DNA from: JAAYXS01 sp964550375
GTDB lineage: Bacteria; Planctomycetota; Phycisphaerae; UBA1845; Fen-1342
DNA: 64,000 bases
NCBI GenBank assembly: GCA_964550375.1
Contig: CAZJYX010000004.1
Span: 96,501 to 160,500 of the forward strand
Reading direction: 5' to 3'
Part shown: positions 42,861 to 51,133 of the stretch, one piece after another
Layout: each line of letters opens with the position of its first letter
Position numbering within the stretch: the stretch's first letter is position 1
The notes under the pieces: generated by a model
The model's input: only the letters and a program-made list of their open reading frames with translations
Told to the model about the DNA's origin: nothing
The model's database searches: none
Program-made: the position numbers and the translations under genes

Positions 42861-43685
42861 ATGCCCGAGCTTTCGTCCCAACCGCGCCGCAACGTTGACG
42901 TGCCGGAAGGCCTGTGGATCCGCTGCCAGCAGTGCGCGGCCATGGTCTACCGCCGCATCCTCGAGGAGGAGCTGCACGTCTGCCCCGAATGCAACTACCA
43001 TTACCGCATCGGCGCCCGCACCCGCATCCAGCAACTGAATGACACCGGCACCTTCGAGGAGTTCCTGCCAAACCTCGAATCGACCGACCCCCTCAAGTTC
43101 CAGGACCGCATCACCTACAAGCAGCGCCTCGCCGATGTTAAACGCAAAACCGGCGACAGCGAAGCCATCATCGTCGGCAAAGGCTTCATCAAGGGCCGCC
43201 CCGTCATCATGGGCGTCATGAACTCCAACTTCATCATGGCTTCGATGGGCGCCGTCGTCGGCGAGAAGGTCGTGGCCGCCACCGAACGCGCTATCGAGGA
43301 GGAGCTGCCGCTCGTGATGATCACCTGCAGCGGCGGCGCCCGCATGATGGAAGGCATGGTCTCGCTCGCTCAGATGGCCAAAACCTCCGCCGCCATCGCC
43401 AAGCTCGACCAGGCCGGCGGCCTCTACATAGTCGTCCTGACCGACCCCACCACCGCCGGCGTGGCCGCCAGCTTCGCCTTCCTGGCCGATGTTACGCTCG
43501 CCGAACCCGGCGCCCAGATCGGCTTCGCCGGCCCGCGCGTCATCGCCAACACCATCCGCGCCACCCTGCCCGAGGGCTTCCAGAAGGCCGAGTTCATGCT
43601 CGAGCACGGCTTCGTCGACCGCATCGTCCACCGCCGTGACCTGCGCAGCGAAATCGCCCGGATCATTGACTATTGCAACAAGTAA
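42861..43685 (+). CDS. accD: Acetyl-CoA carboxylase carboxyltransferase subunit beta
   Basis: 274 aa. The N-terminal zinc ribbon uses Cys22, Cys25, Cys41 and Cys44 (CQQC, CPEC). The carboxyltransferase core shows GARMMEGMVSLAQMAKTSAA, VVLTDPTTAGVAASFA and IGFAGPRVIANTIR. It transfers CO2 from biotin to acetyl-CoA for fatty-acid synthesis with AccA, which is not in the window. It belongs to the gapA-pgk-rpe cluster. Confidence 0.97.
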   Translation: MPELSSQPRRNVDVPEGLWIRCQQCAAMVYRRILEEELHVCPECNYHYRIGARTRIQQLNDTGTFEEFLPNLESTDPLKFQDRITYKQRLADVKRKTGDSEAIIVGKGFIKGRPVIMGVMNSNFIMASMGAVVGEKVVAATERAIEEELPLVMITCSGGARMMEGMVSLAQMAKTSAAIAKLDQAGGLYIVVLTDPTTAGVAASFAFLADVTLAEPGAQIGFAGPRVIANTIRATLPEGFQKAEFMLEHGFVDRIVHRRDLRSEIARIIDYCNK

Positions 43686-43785
43686 CGGTTAGCTCTCGCT
43701 TACATCGGCCTCCGCCGAACCGCCCGCCGCTCGCTAGCGCCGCACGGCGGAGCCGGCCTCTGCCACCCGGAACGGGAAGCCGCCC

Positions 43786-44157
43786 GTGATCCTCGCCAAC
43801 TGGTTCATTGATCGACTGATCGACCCGCTCGGCCTCTTCGGCCTGGCCGCTCAGGCCATGTTCATGTTCCGCTTCGTCATCCAATGGTTCGCCTCCGAGC
43901 GGCGCGGCCGCAGCTACGTCCCCGTCGCCTTCTGGTATCTCAGTCTGGCCGGCGGCCTGATGCTCCTGGCCTACGCCACCGTCCGCCAGGACCCCGTCAT
44001 CATGCTCGGCCAACTCCTCGGAATCGCCATCTACGCGCGCAACCTGGTGCTGATCTACCGCCGTCGCGGCCGCCACCGCCAACGCCAGCAGCCCAAAGCC
44101 GCCCCATTGCTGGGCGAGGAGGTCGCCGAAGAGTCCTCAGTCACCGCCAACAACTGA
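43786..44157 (+). CDS. Stand-alone lipid A biosynthesis N-terminal (LAB_N) domain protein
   Basis: 123 aa with a GTG start and GGGAAG upstream. Three hydrophobic helices contain the LAB_N pattern: GLAAQAMFMFRFVIQWFASE, then FWYLSLAGGLMLLAYA and LGQLLGIAIYARNLVLIYR. The domain is found fused to LpxB in some bacteria or alone next to glycosyltransferases; its function in lipid or sugar metabolism is not firmly known. It lies 100 bp after accD and converges with the phosphatase gene at 44196. Confidence 0.85.
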   Translation: MILANWFIDRLIDPLGLFGLAAQAMFMFRFVIQWFASERRGRSYVPVAFWYLSLAGGLMLLAYATVRQDPVIMLGQLLGIAIYARNLVLIYRRRGRHRQRQQPKAAPLLGEEVAEESSVTANN

Positions 44158-44195
44158 CCACACCCGCCCGGCACCCCCCCAAGCCGCCCGCAGCG

Positions 44196-44771
44196 TCACC
44201 CCTTGCGCGGCACCCCGGCCCAATCGTACAACGCCTCCAGCAGCGCCTGACGTTTCTCCCGCCCCACCTGGAAACCAAGCCGATCCATCTCCGCCACTGC
44301 CTCGGCCAGGCTCCAGCCGCACAGCCGCACCCGGTACGCCGCACACAGCACGCCCGTGCGGTGAAAACCCTGCTCACAGTGCACCAGCACCGGCTGATTC
44401 CCCCCGTCCGCCACAATCTCCACGAACCGGTCGAACACCTCCGCCGGCGGCGCGGCCGAATCCGAGAACGGCAGGTGTACCAGCCGGATGCCGCGCTCCG
44501 CGCAGTACCGCCGCTCCCGGCGAAACCAGCGACCGCGCAGCGGATGGCGCGTTCCCCCCCGCGCGCATACGACCGTCCTCAGCCCATGCGTCTTGCGGAT
44601 CTGCTCCAGGTCGCGCACGTGCGGCTGCCCGCAACGCAGCAACATGCCGGGCGCCACAACCGAGAAATGCGTCAGGCCGTCGTAGCGACTGCCCACCAGG
44701 CCCGCCAGCCACAGCCGCCACTGGTGCAAATCCCACAACCCGGCGCGCACGCGCGGTGCATCAGCAGCCAT
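44196..44771 (-). CDS. Dual-specificity/tyrosine phosphatase family protein (copy 2)
   Basis: 191 aa. The active-site loop is VHCEQGFHRTG with nucleophile Cys132 and Arg138. The upstream block (RYDGLTHFSVVAPGMLLRCG) matches copy 1 at 11869-12411 closely, as does the tail (EAVAEMDRLGFQVG versus VALREMDELGFNV). A cysteine/arginine-rich middle differs between the two. The ATG at 44771 directly abuts the pyrH stop (44772-44774), so it is translated with pyrH. Substrate unknown. Confidence 0.85.
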   Translation of the reverse strand: MAADAPRVRAGLWDLHQWRLWLAGLVGSRYDGLTHFSVVAPGMLLRCGQPHVRDLEQIRKTHGLRTVVCARGGTRHPLRGRWFRRERRYCAERGIRLVHLPFSDSAAPPAEVFDRFVEIVADGGNQPVLVHCEQGFHRTGVLCAAYRVRLCGWSLAEAVAEMDRLGFQVGREKRQALLEALYDWAGVPRKG

Positions 44772-45500
44772 TCACGCCTCACCGACCCAGGTACCCAGCG
44801 GCTCACCCTGTACCACCCGCCGCAACGCTCCGGGCGCAAACAGGTTGAACACAACGATGGGCACGCCGTGCTGCTGGCAGATGTCCACCGCGCTGATGTC
44901 CATCACGCGCAGCCGGCCGTCTATCACCTGGTTGTAGGTCAGCCGATCGTAGCGGCGGGCCTCGGGGTTCGTGTTCGGGTCATCGTCGTAAACGCCGTCC
45001 ACCTTGGTGGCTTTCAACAGCACCTCGCCCCCCAGCTCAACCGCCCGCAGCGCTGCACACGAGTCCGTCGTCACGTGCGGGTTGCCCGTGCCCCCCGCCA
45101 ACACGACCACGCGCCCCTTCTCCAGGTGCCGGATGCACCGCCGCCGAGTGAACGGCTCACACACCCGGTCCACCGCCAAGGCGCTTTGCACGCGCGTCGT
45201 GTGCCCGAGCCGCTCCAACCCCTCCTGCAGTGCCACCGCGTTGAGCACCGTCCCCAGCATCCCCATGTAGTCGGCCGTCGCGCCGGGGATCCCCAGCTCC
45301 TTCGCGAAGCTCGAACCACGCAGCAGGTTGCCCCCGCCCACCACCACCGCCACCTGCACGCCCAGCCGCACTACCGCGTCAATCTCACGCGCCACATTGT
45401 CCAGTTCCCGCCGGTGGATGCCAAAGCCGCCCGGCGGACAGAACCCCTCACCACTGATCTTCAGCATAACCCGTCGATACCGCGCTTGCGTCTCTGCCAT
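44772..45500 (-). CDS. pyrH: Uridylate kinase
   Basis: 242 aa amino-acid-kinase-fold enzyme phosphorylating UMP. It shows RRVMLKISGEGF, VAVVVGGGNLLRG, ADYMGMLGTVLNAVALQ, VVVLAGGTGNPHVTTDSCAALRA-type sequence, and ATKVDGVYDDDPN. The ATG at 45500 is the homologous start, with AGG just upstream; the reading frame stays open further upstream but is not family-like. A TATCAT -10 lies at 45548-45543 (minus strand) without a clear -35. In many bacteria pyrH sits with tsf and frr; here it is paired with a phosphatase gene and diverges from purM. Confidence 0.96.
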   Translation of the reverse strand: MAETQARYRRVMLKISGEGFCPPGGFGIHRRELDNVAREIDAVVRLGVQVAVVVGGGNLLRGSSFAKELGIPGATADYMGMLGTVLNAVALQEGLERLGHTTRVQSALAVDRVCEPFTRRRCIRHLEKGRVVVLAGGTGNPHVTTDSCAALRAVELGGEVLLKATKVDGVYDDDPNTNPEARRYDRLTYNQVIDGRLRVMDISAVDICQQHGVPIVVFNLFAPGALRRVVQGEPLGTWVGEA

Positions 45501-45673
45501 AACCTGCACACTCGCCCCGTGGGTGATCGTGTTTGGCCAGAGATGATAGCCCGACACCCCGCCGCCTGCCACCTTCTCGGCCGCCCGGGCGCGCCCCCGG
45601 ACCGCCAATCCCGCCCGCCATTGCGCCCGCCGGCCGCTGGAGCCACACCGGCATTTCCGGTTAGACTCTCTGC

Positions 45674-46759
45674 GTGCCAAAACAACCCAGCAAACCAAAG
45701 AACCCCGCGTACACCTACAGCGCCGCCGGCGTGGATATCGAGGCCGCCGACCGCATGGTCGATCTGATCGGGCCGGCCGTCCGCAGAACCTACGGCCCGC
45801 GCGTCATTGACAGCCACGGCGCCTTCGCCGGCCTCTTCCGCCTCGACTACGACGAGCGGCTCTTCGCCCGCAACTATCGCGACCCCGTCCTCGTCGCCTG
45901 CACCGACGGCGTCGGCAGCAAGCTCCTCGTCGCCATCCAGGCCAGACGACTCGACACCGTCGGCATCGACCTGGTCGCCATGAACGTCAACGACATGCTC
46001 TGCTGCGGCGCCGAGCCGCTCCTCTTCCTCGACTACGTCGCCGTCCACAAGCTCGTCCCGGAAACCGTTGCACAAATCGTCCACGGCATCGTCGCCGGCT
46101 GCGAGCAGGCCGACTGCGCCCTGCTCGGCGGCGAAACCGCCGAAATGCCCGACCTCTACCGCCGCGGACACTTCGACCTGGCCGGCTTCGCCGTCGGCGT
46201 CGTCGAACGCCACCGCATGATCAAACCCCAGGACGTTCGCCCCGGCGACCAGCTCGTCGGCGTCGCCTCCAGCGGCTTGCATTCCAACGGCTATGCCCTC
46301 GCCCGCCGCGTCCTACTACAGCAGGCCGGCTTGCGCCTCAAGGAACAGCCGCGCGCCCTCGGCGAGCCGCTCGTCGACGCCCTGCTGCGACCCACGCGCA
46401 TCTACGTCCGGCCCATCCTCAACGTGCTGCGCCACTACCAGGCCAAACCGCTCGTCAGCGCCATGGCGCACATCACCGGCAGCGGCCTGCCCGGCAATCT
46501 CGTCCGCATCCTGCCCAACAACTGCGACCTCGTCGTGCGCCGCGGCGCCTGGCCGGTCCCCCCGATCTTCGGCCTGCTCGAACATCACGGCGTCGCCGAA
46601 GACGAGCTCTACCGCGTGTTCAACATGGGCATTGGATTCGCCCTCACCGTGCGGCCCAAGGCCGCTAACACGGTCGTGCGACTTCTGGAAAGCGCCGGCG
46701 AACAGGCCTTCATCATCGGCCAGGTGCAACGCGGCCGCGGCCGCGTGGAGATCAGATGA
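45674..46759 (+). CDS. purM: Phosphoribosylformylglycinamidine cyclo-ligase
   Basis: 361 aa. PurM makes AIR in purine synthesis. Family blocks: YTYSAAGVDIEAADRMV, ACTDGVGSKLLVA, LVAMNVNDMLCCGAEPLLFL, LGGETAEMPDLY, SGLHSNGYALAR and NMGIGFALTV. The GTG at 45674 lacks a Shine-Dalgarno; TAGACT at 45662-45667 ends 6 nt before it, so the mRNA may begin at the start codon. It heads an operon with a lipoprotein (1 bp gap), a Trbp111-like protein and hutI. Confidence 0.96.
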   Translation: MPKQPSKPKNPAYTYSAAGVDIEAADRMVDLIGPAVRRTYGPRVIDSHGAFAGLFRLDYDERLFARNYRDPVLVACTDGVGSKLLVAIQARRLDTVGIDLVAMNVNDMLCCGAEPLLFLDYVAVHKLVPETVAQIVHGIVAGCEQADCALLGGETAEMPDLYRRGHFDLAGFAVGVVERHRMIKPQDVRPGDQLVGVASSGLHSNGYALARRVLLQQAGLRLKEQPRALGEPLVDALLRPTRIYVRPILNVLRHYQAKPLVSAMAHITGSGLPGNLVRILPNNCDLVVRRGAWPVPPIFGLLEHHGVAEDELYRVFNMGIGFALTVRPKAANTVVRLLESAGEQAFIIGQVQRGRGRVEIR

Positions 46760-46760
46760 C

Positions 46761-47732
46761 ATGACTACCCGCTCAGGCCAATACGCCCGGCATCTTACCC
46801 TGCTAATCCTGGCCGGCCTTTCACTCCTGGCCGCCGGTTGCCAGACGCTGACGCGCGACCGCTCACCCGTCGCCCACGAGCTGACCACCTGGGAATTCGG
46901 CCCCTACGAGGGCCGCCGAATGACCACCGAACACTACGAGATCTGCACCACCGTCACCGACCCGGTACTGCTTGAGACCTTCCCGCAACTCATCGAGCGC
47001 GCTTACGCCCGTTACCAGGAACTCGTGCCCCCCGCCCGCCAGCCCGCCGAACGAATGCAGGTCTACCTGTTCCAGACGCGCGCCCAGTGGGTCTACATGA
47101 CCCGCCGCCTGACCGGCCCGCGCGCCGAGACCTTCCTGAAAATCCGCAACGGCGGCTACTCCGAGGGCGGCATCTCCGTCATCCAGTACGTCTCGCACGC
47201 CGTCACTTTCCCCCTGCTCACGCACGAGGGCTTCCACCAGTACCTCTACCACTGCGTCCACCCGGCCGTGCCCGCCTGGCTCAACGAAGGACTCGCCGTC
47301 GTGTGCGAGGGCCAGCGCTGGACCGGCAGCGGCCTCAAGCAGTTCGACGAAGCCTACAACCCCGTGCGGCGCAACCTGCTCGCCCAGGCCGTCGCCCGCA
47401 ACCGGCTGTACTCCCTCCAGGAGCTGCTTGACACCCACGCCGGCAAGGTCGTGCACGAAACCTCGACCCGCGTCGGCACCTATTACGCCCAGGTCTGGGC
47501 CTTGATGCTGTTCATGTGGCGCGGCGAGTACGCCGACGACTTCGCGCGCCTCCGCGCCGCCCTCGCCGAGCCCGACTTCGAGCAGCGTCTGCGCGCCGAG
47601 CAGGCCCTCTCCGACAAACCCGAAATCAGCCGTGGCGAAGCCCTCTTCCGCAGCTTCATCACCGACGACCTGACGACCTTCGAACGCCGCTACATAGCCT
47701 TCCTGCGCCGCGAGTTGCTCAACGAGCGCTAG
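46761..47732 (+). CDS. DUF1570-like putative metallopeptidase lipoprotein
   Basis: 323 aa. The lipobox is LAAGC near residue 24. A gluzincin-like motif appears as THEGFHQYLYH, with WLNEGLAVVCEG downstream supplying the likely third ligand, as in peptidase MA-like DUF1570 proteins of planctomycetes. The first motif reads HEGFH, an acceptable HExxH. Substrate unknown. GGAG overlaps the purM end and the ATG is 1 bp after the purM stop. The reading frame is open far upstream inside purM, but that part is out of frame with PurM and is not real. Confidence 0.82.
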   Translation: MTTRSGQYARHLTLLILAGLSLLAAGCQTLTRDRSPVAHELTTWEFGPYEGRRMTTEHYEICTTVTDPVLLETFPQLIERAYARYQELVPPARQPAERMQVYLFQTRAQWVYMTRRLTGPRAETFLKIRNGGYSEGGISVIQYVSHAVTFPLLTHEGFHQYLYHCVHPAVPAWLNEGLAVVCEGQRWTGSGLKQFDEAYNPVRRNLLAQAVARNRLYSLQELLDTHAGKVVHETSTRVGTYYAQVWALMLFMWRGEYADDFARLRAALAEPDFEQRLRAEQALSDKPEISRGEALFRSFITDDLTTFERRYIAFLRRELLNER

Positions 47733-47752
47733 GACGAAACGGGAGATCACCC

Positions 47753-48088
47753 ATGGCAGAGACGATTCAATTCGATGACTTCCTCAAGCTTGACATGCGC
47801 GTCGCCATCGTTACCAGCGCCGCCGCCCACCCCAACGCCGACAAGCTGATCGTCCTGCAGGTTGACCTCGGCACCGAGCAACGCCAGATTGTCGCCGGCT
47901 TGCGCGGCTACTACGAGCCCGATGCCCTGGTCGGCCGGCAGATCGTCATCGTCACCAACCTCGCCCCGCGCATGATGCGCGGCGTCGAAAGCCAGGGCAT
48001 GCTGCTGGCCGCCTCGAGCCCCGACCGCTCACAGGTCGTGCTGCTCACCACCGCGCAACCCGTGCCACCTGGCGCAACCGTCTCCTGA
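47753..48088 (+). CDS. Trbp111-like tRNA-binding OB-fold protein
   Basis: 111 aa, exactly the length of Aquifex Trbp111. The sequence FDDFLKLDMRVAIVTSAAAH, KLIVLQVDLGTEQRQIVAGL, LVGRQIVIVTNLAPRMMRG and ESQGMLLAAS follows the MetRS C-terminal/EMAPII-like domain. It probably binds tRNA structure-specifically as a dimer, in trans to a synthetase or as a chaperone; the related CsaA is an alternative name. GGGAG precedes the ATG. It sits 20 bp after the lipoprotein and 29 bp before hutI. Confidence 0.88.
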   Translation: MAETIQFDDFLKLDMRVAIVTSAAAHPNADKLIVLQVDLGTEQRQIVAGLRGYYEPDALVGRQIVIVTNLAPRMMRGVESQGMLLAASSPDRSQVVLLTTAQPVPPGATVS

Positions 48089-48117
48089 CCACCGGCCGGC
48101 TTCAGAGGACCACGGTC

Positions 48118-49377
48118 ATGCCGAACAACGCGCCCAATGGGGCCACCCTACTGATCACCGACATCCGCACGCTGCTGTGCGTCCCACCCGGCCCGCTCGC
48201 CGGCGTGCGCATGCGGCAGGTCCCCAGCATCGACAACGCGGCCCTGCTCATCCGCGCCGGCCGCATCGCCTGGTTCGGCCCGGCCGCCGACGTACCCGCC
48301 GACGCGGCGGCCCGCACCTGGTCGGCCGGCGGCGGTCTCGTCATCCCCGGCCTGATCGACCCGCACACCCACATCCCCTGGGCCGGCGACCGCAGCGCTG
48401 AGTTCGCCCGACGCCTGGCCGGCGAAACCTACCTATCCATCATGGAGTCCGGCGGCGGAATCCGCGTCACCACCCAGGCTGTCCGCGCCGCCTCCGAACA
48501 GCAACTGGTCGATGAAAACCTGCCGCGCCTCCGACGCATGCTGCCCCTCGGCGTCACCACGGTCGAGTGCAAGAGCGGCTACGGTCTCGCCCCGGAGCAC
48601 GAGCTCAAGCAACTGCGCGCCATCCGCGCCCTGGCCCGCCTCCAGCCCATTGAGCTGATACCCACCTACCTCGGGGCCCACGCGCTCCCGGCGGAATATG
48701 ATGGCCGCGCCGACGAGTTCATCGATGTCATCGCCGCCGAAGACCTGCTGCGGCAGATCGCCGCTGAGCATCTGGCCGAGTTCTGCGACGTCTTTTGCGA
48801 TCGCGGCGCGTTCACGGTCGCCCAGGCCCGCCGCGTGCTCACGCGTGCTGCGGCCGCCGGCCTGCGACCCCGCCTGCACGCCGACGAACTGGCCCAGATC
48901 GGCGCCACCGCCCTGGCCGGACAGCTCCAGGCCGTCTCGGCCGACCACCTCGAGCACATCGACGCCGACGGCATCGCCGCCCTGCGCGCCGCCGGCACCG
49001 TGGCGCTCGTGCTGCCCGGCACCTCCTTCTTCCTGGGCATCCCCCACTGCGACGCCCGCCGCCTGGTCTCCGCCGACCTGGCCGTCGCCCTGGCCACCGA
49101 CTACAACCCCGGCTCGTGCATGATCGAATCCCTGCCGCTGATTATGAACATCGCCGCCTGCCAACTGCGCCTCACACCTGTGGAAGTGCTGGTGGCCTGC
49201 ACGGCCAATGCGGCGGCGGCCGTGGCACGCCACACGCGCCTGGGCGCCATCGCCGCGGGCTTCGAAGCCGACCTGGTCGTGCTGCAGGCCGCCTCCCTGG
49301 AAGAATGGTTCTACACCCCCGGCCGCCCGCGCGTCCGGCACGTCTTCAAACGCGGCGCCCTCGTCCACAGCGCCTGA
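48118..49377 (+). CDS. hutI: Imidazolonepropionase
   Basis: 419 aa amidohydrolase that opens imidazolone propionate to formiminoglutamate in histidine degradation. Metal motif PGLIDPHTHIPWAGDR, then ETYLSIMESGGGI, VECKSGYGL, LHADEL, SADHLEH and ATDYNPGS match HutI. GAGG precedes the ATG. It is the last gene of the purM operon rather than part of a hut operon; hutH and hutU are not in the window. Its product is the substrate of the ftcD product encoded at 36.5-38.2 kb. Confidence 0.95.
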   Translation: MPNNAPNGATLLITDIRTLLCVPPGPLAGVRMRQVPSIDNAALLIRAGRIAWFGPAADVPADAAARTWSAGGGLVIPGLIDPHTHIPWAGDRSAEFARRLAGETYLSIMESGGGIRVTTQAVRAASEQQLVDENLPRLRRMLPLGVTTVECKSGYGLAPEHELKQLRAIRALARLQPIELIPTYLGAHALPAEYDGRADEFIDVIAAEDLLRQIAAEHLAEFCDVFCDRGAFTVAQARRVLTRAAAAGLRPRLHADELAQIGATALAGQLQAVSADHLEHIDADGIAALRAAGTVALVLPGTSFFLGIPHCDARRLVSADLAVALATDYNPGSCMIESLPLIMNIAACQLRLTPVEVLVACTANAAAAVARHTRLGAIAAGFEADLVVLQAASLEEWFYTPGRPRVRHVFKRGALVHSA

Positions 49378-49405
49378 CAGATACGCCCACCCGCGCCACG
49401 TCGCG

Positions 49406-50257
49406 TCACGGCTCGGCCGCGGCCTCTTCGTCATCTTCATCCACAGAGGTGAACTTCAGCAGCGGCGCAATCACGTGCTCCACGAAATCGGCCGAAACGG
49501 CATCCGTGTGCATCCCGCGATAGCCGTAGTCCCGGTACTGCCGCCGATAGGGCATGTTGCGCACGCGCTGCCGATACAGCCGCGCCGTCTCCAGGGACGC
49601 CTCCCCCGGCTCGGCCAGCCCGATCAGCCCCGCCACGGCCGGATTGAAGGTGCGCCGATCAACCGAGCCGGCCAGCGGCACCGCATAGCGCAGCACCGGA
49701 TCATCCGGGCTGTAGAAGTTGTACAAACACTCGTCGACGCGCCGCAGCAGCCCCGACAAGTCGTACGTGTTCGACAGACTGCTGGCCAGGAACACCACCG
49801 TGCCCACCCGCGTATCCGCCGGCAACAGCTCCACCGCCCAGGTCGCTATGCCCGTCCCCGCCGACAGCGCAATGATGTTCACGTGCCGGCCCGGATAGCG
49901 CTGCAGGTAGTCCTGGATGCGCTCGGCCAGCCGCTGCGCCTGCTGCAGGTTGCGCTCCCGATGCATCTGGTCCCGCAACGTCCCCCCCACGATGCTCTGC
50001 CAGCCGAACACCTCGATCGAGCCTTCGTAGCCGGCCCGGCGCAATCCCTGCGGAACGTCCAGCGTGCCCACGTGCCCAAACGTCCCCGCGCCCCCGACGT
50101 AATACGTCCGCCCCAACTCGCTGCCGCGCAGATCCGTCCCCAAATACGTAACCCACGTGCAGCCGCCACAACAGCAACCCACCAGCGCCGCCGCCACGAC
50201 GCAAGCAACCCGCCCCGCCAGCGCGCCCCGCGCCCCGCCCTGTGAAGCCGTCGCCAC
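49406..50257 (-). CDS. Predicted alpha/beta-hydrolase-like lipoprotein
   Basis: 283 aa with a GTG start directly after the DUF151 stop. A hydrophobic signal with several cysteines (LVGCCCGGCTW) suggests lipidation, though which cysteine is used is unclear. The core GRHVNIIALSAGTGIATWAVE looks like a nucleophile elbow, with Ala replacing the first Gly of G-x-S-x-G. A possible Asp (NFYSPDDPVLRYAVPL) and His (GYRGMHTDAVS) follow in the right order. It may be a serine hydrolase with an unknown substrate. The C-terminus is acidic. It is cotranscribed with the DUF151 gene. Confidence 0.75.
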   Translation of the reverse strand: MATASQGGARGALAGRVACVVAAALVGCCCGGCTWVTYLGTDLRGSELGRTYYVGGAGTFGHVGTLDVPQGLRRAGYEGSIEVFGWQSIVGGTLRDQMHRERNLQQAQRLAERIQDYLQRYPGRHVNIIALSAGTGIATWAVELLPADTRVGTVVFLASSLSNTYDLSGLLRRVDECLYNFYSPDDPVLRYAVPLAGSVDRRTFNPAVAGLIGLAEPGEASLETARLYRQRVRNMPYRRQYRDYGYRGMHTDAVSADFVEHVIAPLLKFTSVDEDDEEAAAEP

Positions 50258-50653
50258 CTACGGCCCCACCTCGTTAAGCACCTTCTCGGCAACGTAAATC
50301 GGCACATCGCTGCCGGCCCCCAGCGCAATCGCGTCCGACGGCCGACTGTCAATCTCGATCAGCTCCCCCTGAAAACGCACGATCAGCCGCGCATAGAACG
50401 TATGATCCTGGAGATCATTGATCACGATCCGCTCCAGCTCCGCCGACAGCGCCGCGATCGTGTTCGCCAGCAGGTCGTGCGTCATCGGCCGCTGCAACTG
50501 CAAACCCTTCACCCGCCGGTCGATCGCCAGCGCCTCACTCAGGCCGATCACGATCGGCAGCATGCGCGGCCCGTTCCGCTCCCGCAGCACAATGACCTGC
50601 TGATCGCGCGTCTCGCAGATCAGAATCTGTGCCAAGTCCATGCGGACTTCCAT
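50258..50653 (-). CDS. DUF151 bifunctional nuclease family protein
   Basis: 131 aa. The family is recognisable from QQVIVLRERNGPRMLPIVIG, EALAIDRR, RPMTHDLLANTIAAL and the closing IDSRPSDAIALGAGSDVPIY. Plant and archaeal members have DNase/RNase activity; the bacterial role is not clear. The ATG at 50653 is preferred because AGAGG lies 7 nt upstream; the ATG at 50659 is too close to it. A TTGACA-type promoter lies at 50682-50711. Confidence 0.9.
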   Translation of the reverse strand: MEVRMDLAQILICETRDQQVIVLRERNGPRMLPIVIGLSEALAIDRRVKGLQLQRPMTHDLLANTIAALSAELERIVINDLQDHTFYARLIVRFQGELIEIDSRPSDAIALGAGSDVPIYVAEKVLNEVGP

Positions 50654-50681
50654 GCGCATTCCTCTCAAGTAGCCCACGGTC

Positions 50682-50711
50682 AACCTAGTCCTGTCCGTGG
50701 GCCCTTGTCAA
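50682..50711 (-). promoter_or_regulatory. Promoter of the DUF151-hydrolase pair
   Basis: On the minus strand a perfect TTGACA (50711-50706) and TAGGTT (50687-50682) are 18 bp apart. The predicted start at about 50675 gives a 22-nt leader holding AGAGG. Confidence 0.5.
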
Positions 50712-50876
50712 GCAAAGCCCGCCCCCCGGCACTGCCGCAAACGCCCGCCCCGCCGTCCGATATGCGCTGCCGGCATCAGCGACTCACCACATCCGCCCGC
50801 CCACTCCGCCGGCCGCGCAATCAAACCACGCCGAGCCCCAAAATCACCCGCCCCGCCTGAAGCCCCCGGCCGGCCA

Positions 50877-50905
50877 TTGATTTTCAGCCACCACCGCCGT
50901 AAACT
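50877..50905 (+). promoter_or_regulatory. Promoter of tRNA-Gln
   Basis: TTGATT (50877-50882) and TAAACT (50900-50905) are 17 bp apart. Transcription would begin about 5 nt before the mature 5' end at 50917. Confidence 0.6.
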
Positions 50906-50916
50906 CCTGCTTGCAT

Positions 50917-50987
50917 TGGGGATTAGTGTAACGGTAGCACGACTGACTCTGGATCAGTTAGTAGAGGTTCGAATCCTCTATCCCCAG
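50917..50987 (+). tRNA. tRNA-Gln (anticodon CTG)
   Basis: 71 nt. Acceptor stem TGGGGAT (50917-50923) pairs with ATCCCCA (50980-50986), discriminator G at 50987. The D arm is GTGT/GCAC. The anticodon stem ACTGA/TCAGT encloses CTCTGGA, giving anticodon CTG (50949-50951). The T arm AGAGG-TTCGAAT-CCTCT is canonical. CCA is not encoded. The T-A-G discriminator context suits glutamine identity. A strong terminator follows at once, and glnS, encoding its synthetase, is the next gene. Confidence 0.96.
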
Positions 50988-50992
50988 TAATC

Positions 50993-51030
50993 GCGGCCCG
51001 CTGCTCCCCGTGACAGCGGGCCGCTTCTTT
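50993..51030 (+). terminator. Intrinsic terminator of tRNA-Gln
   Basis: A perfect 11-bp stem (GCGGCCCGCTG, 50993-51003, with CAGCGGGCCGC, 51014-51024), a 10-nt loop and TTCTTT form a clear rho-independent terminator 5 nt past the tRNA. Confidence 0.9.
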
Positions 51031-51039
51031 GGCGATAAT
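51010..51039 (+). promoter_or_regulatory. Candidate glnS promoter embedded in the tRNA terminator
   Basis: GTGACA (51010-51015) lies in the terminator loop and stem; GATAAT (51034-51039) follows 18 bp later. Each box matches consensus at 5 of 6 positions. The leader would be about 90 nt. Confidence 0.5.
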
Positions 51040-51060
51040 CCGCACCGGCACCGCCCCAGC

Positions 51061-51093
51061 GGCGCAAAACGCCTTACCCGGGCGCGCGCCCGG
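51061..51093 (+). other. Stem-loops in the glnS leader
   Basis: GGCG-caaaa style stem at 51061-51073 and a 16-bp perfect palindrome CCGGGCGCGCGCCCGG at 51078-51093 lie between the candidate promoter and the glnS start. They could influence glnS translation or transcription, but no known riboregulator was recognised. Confidence 0.35.
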
Positions 51094-51133
51094 ATACCGA
51101 ACACCACCAACTACAGGCCAGGGCCAGACTGCC

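Noticed and set aside
43884..45767. 627-codon plus-strand reading frame
   Set aside because: Covers LAB_N in a second frame and runs antisense to the phosphatase and pyrH; Pro/Arg/His-rich composition is not protein-like.
46293..46760. Upstream extension of the DUF1570-like frame into purM
   Set aside because: It overlaps purM in another frame. The ATG at 46761 has GGAG and opens a lipoprotein signal.
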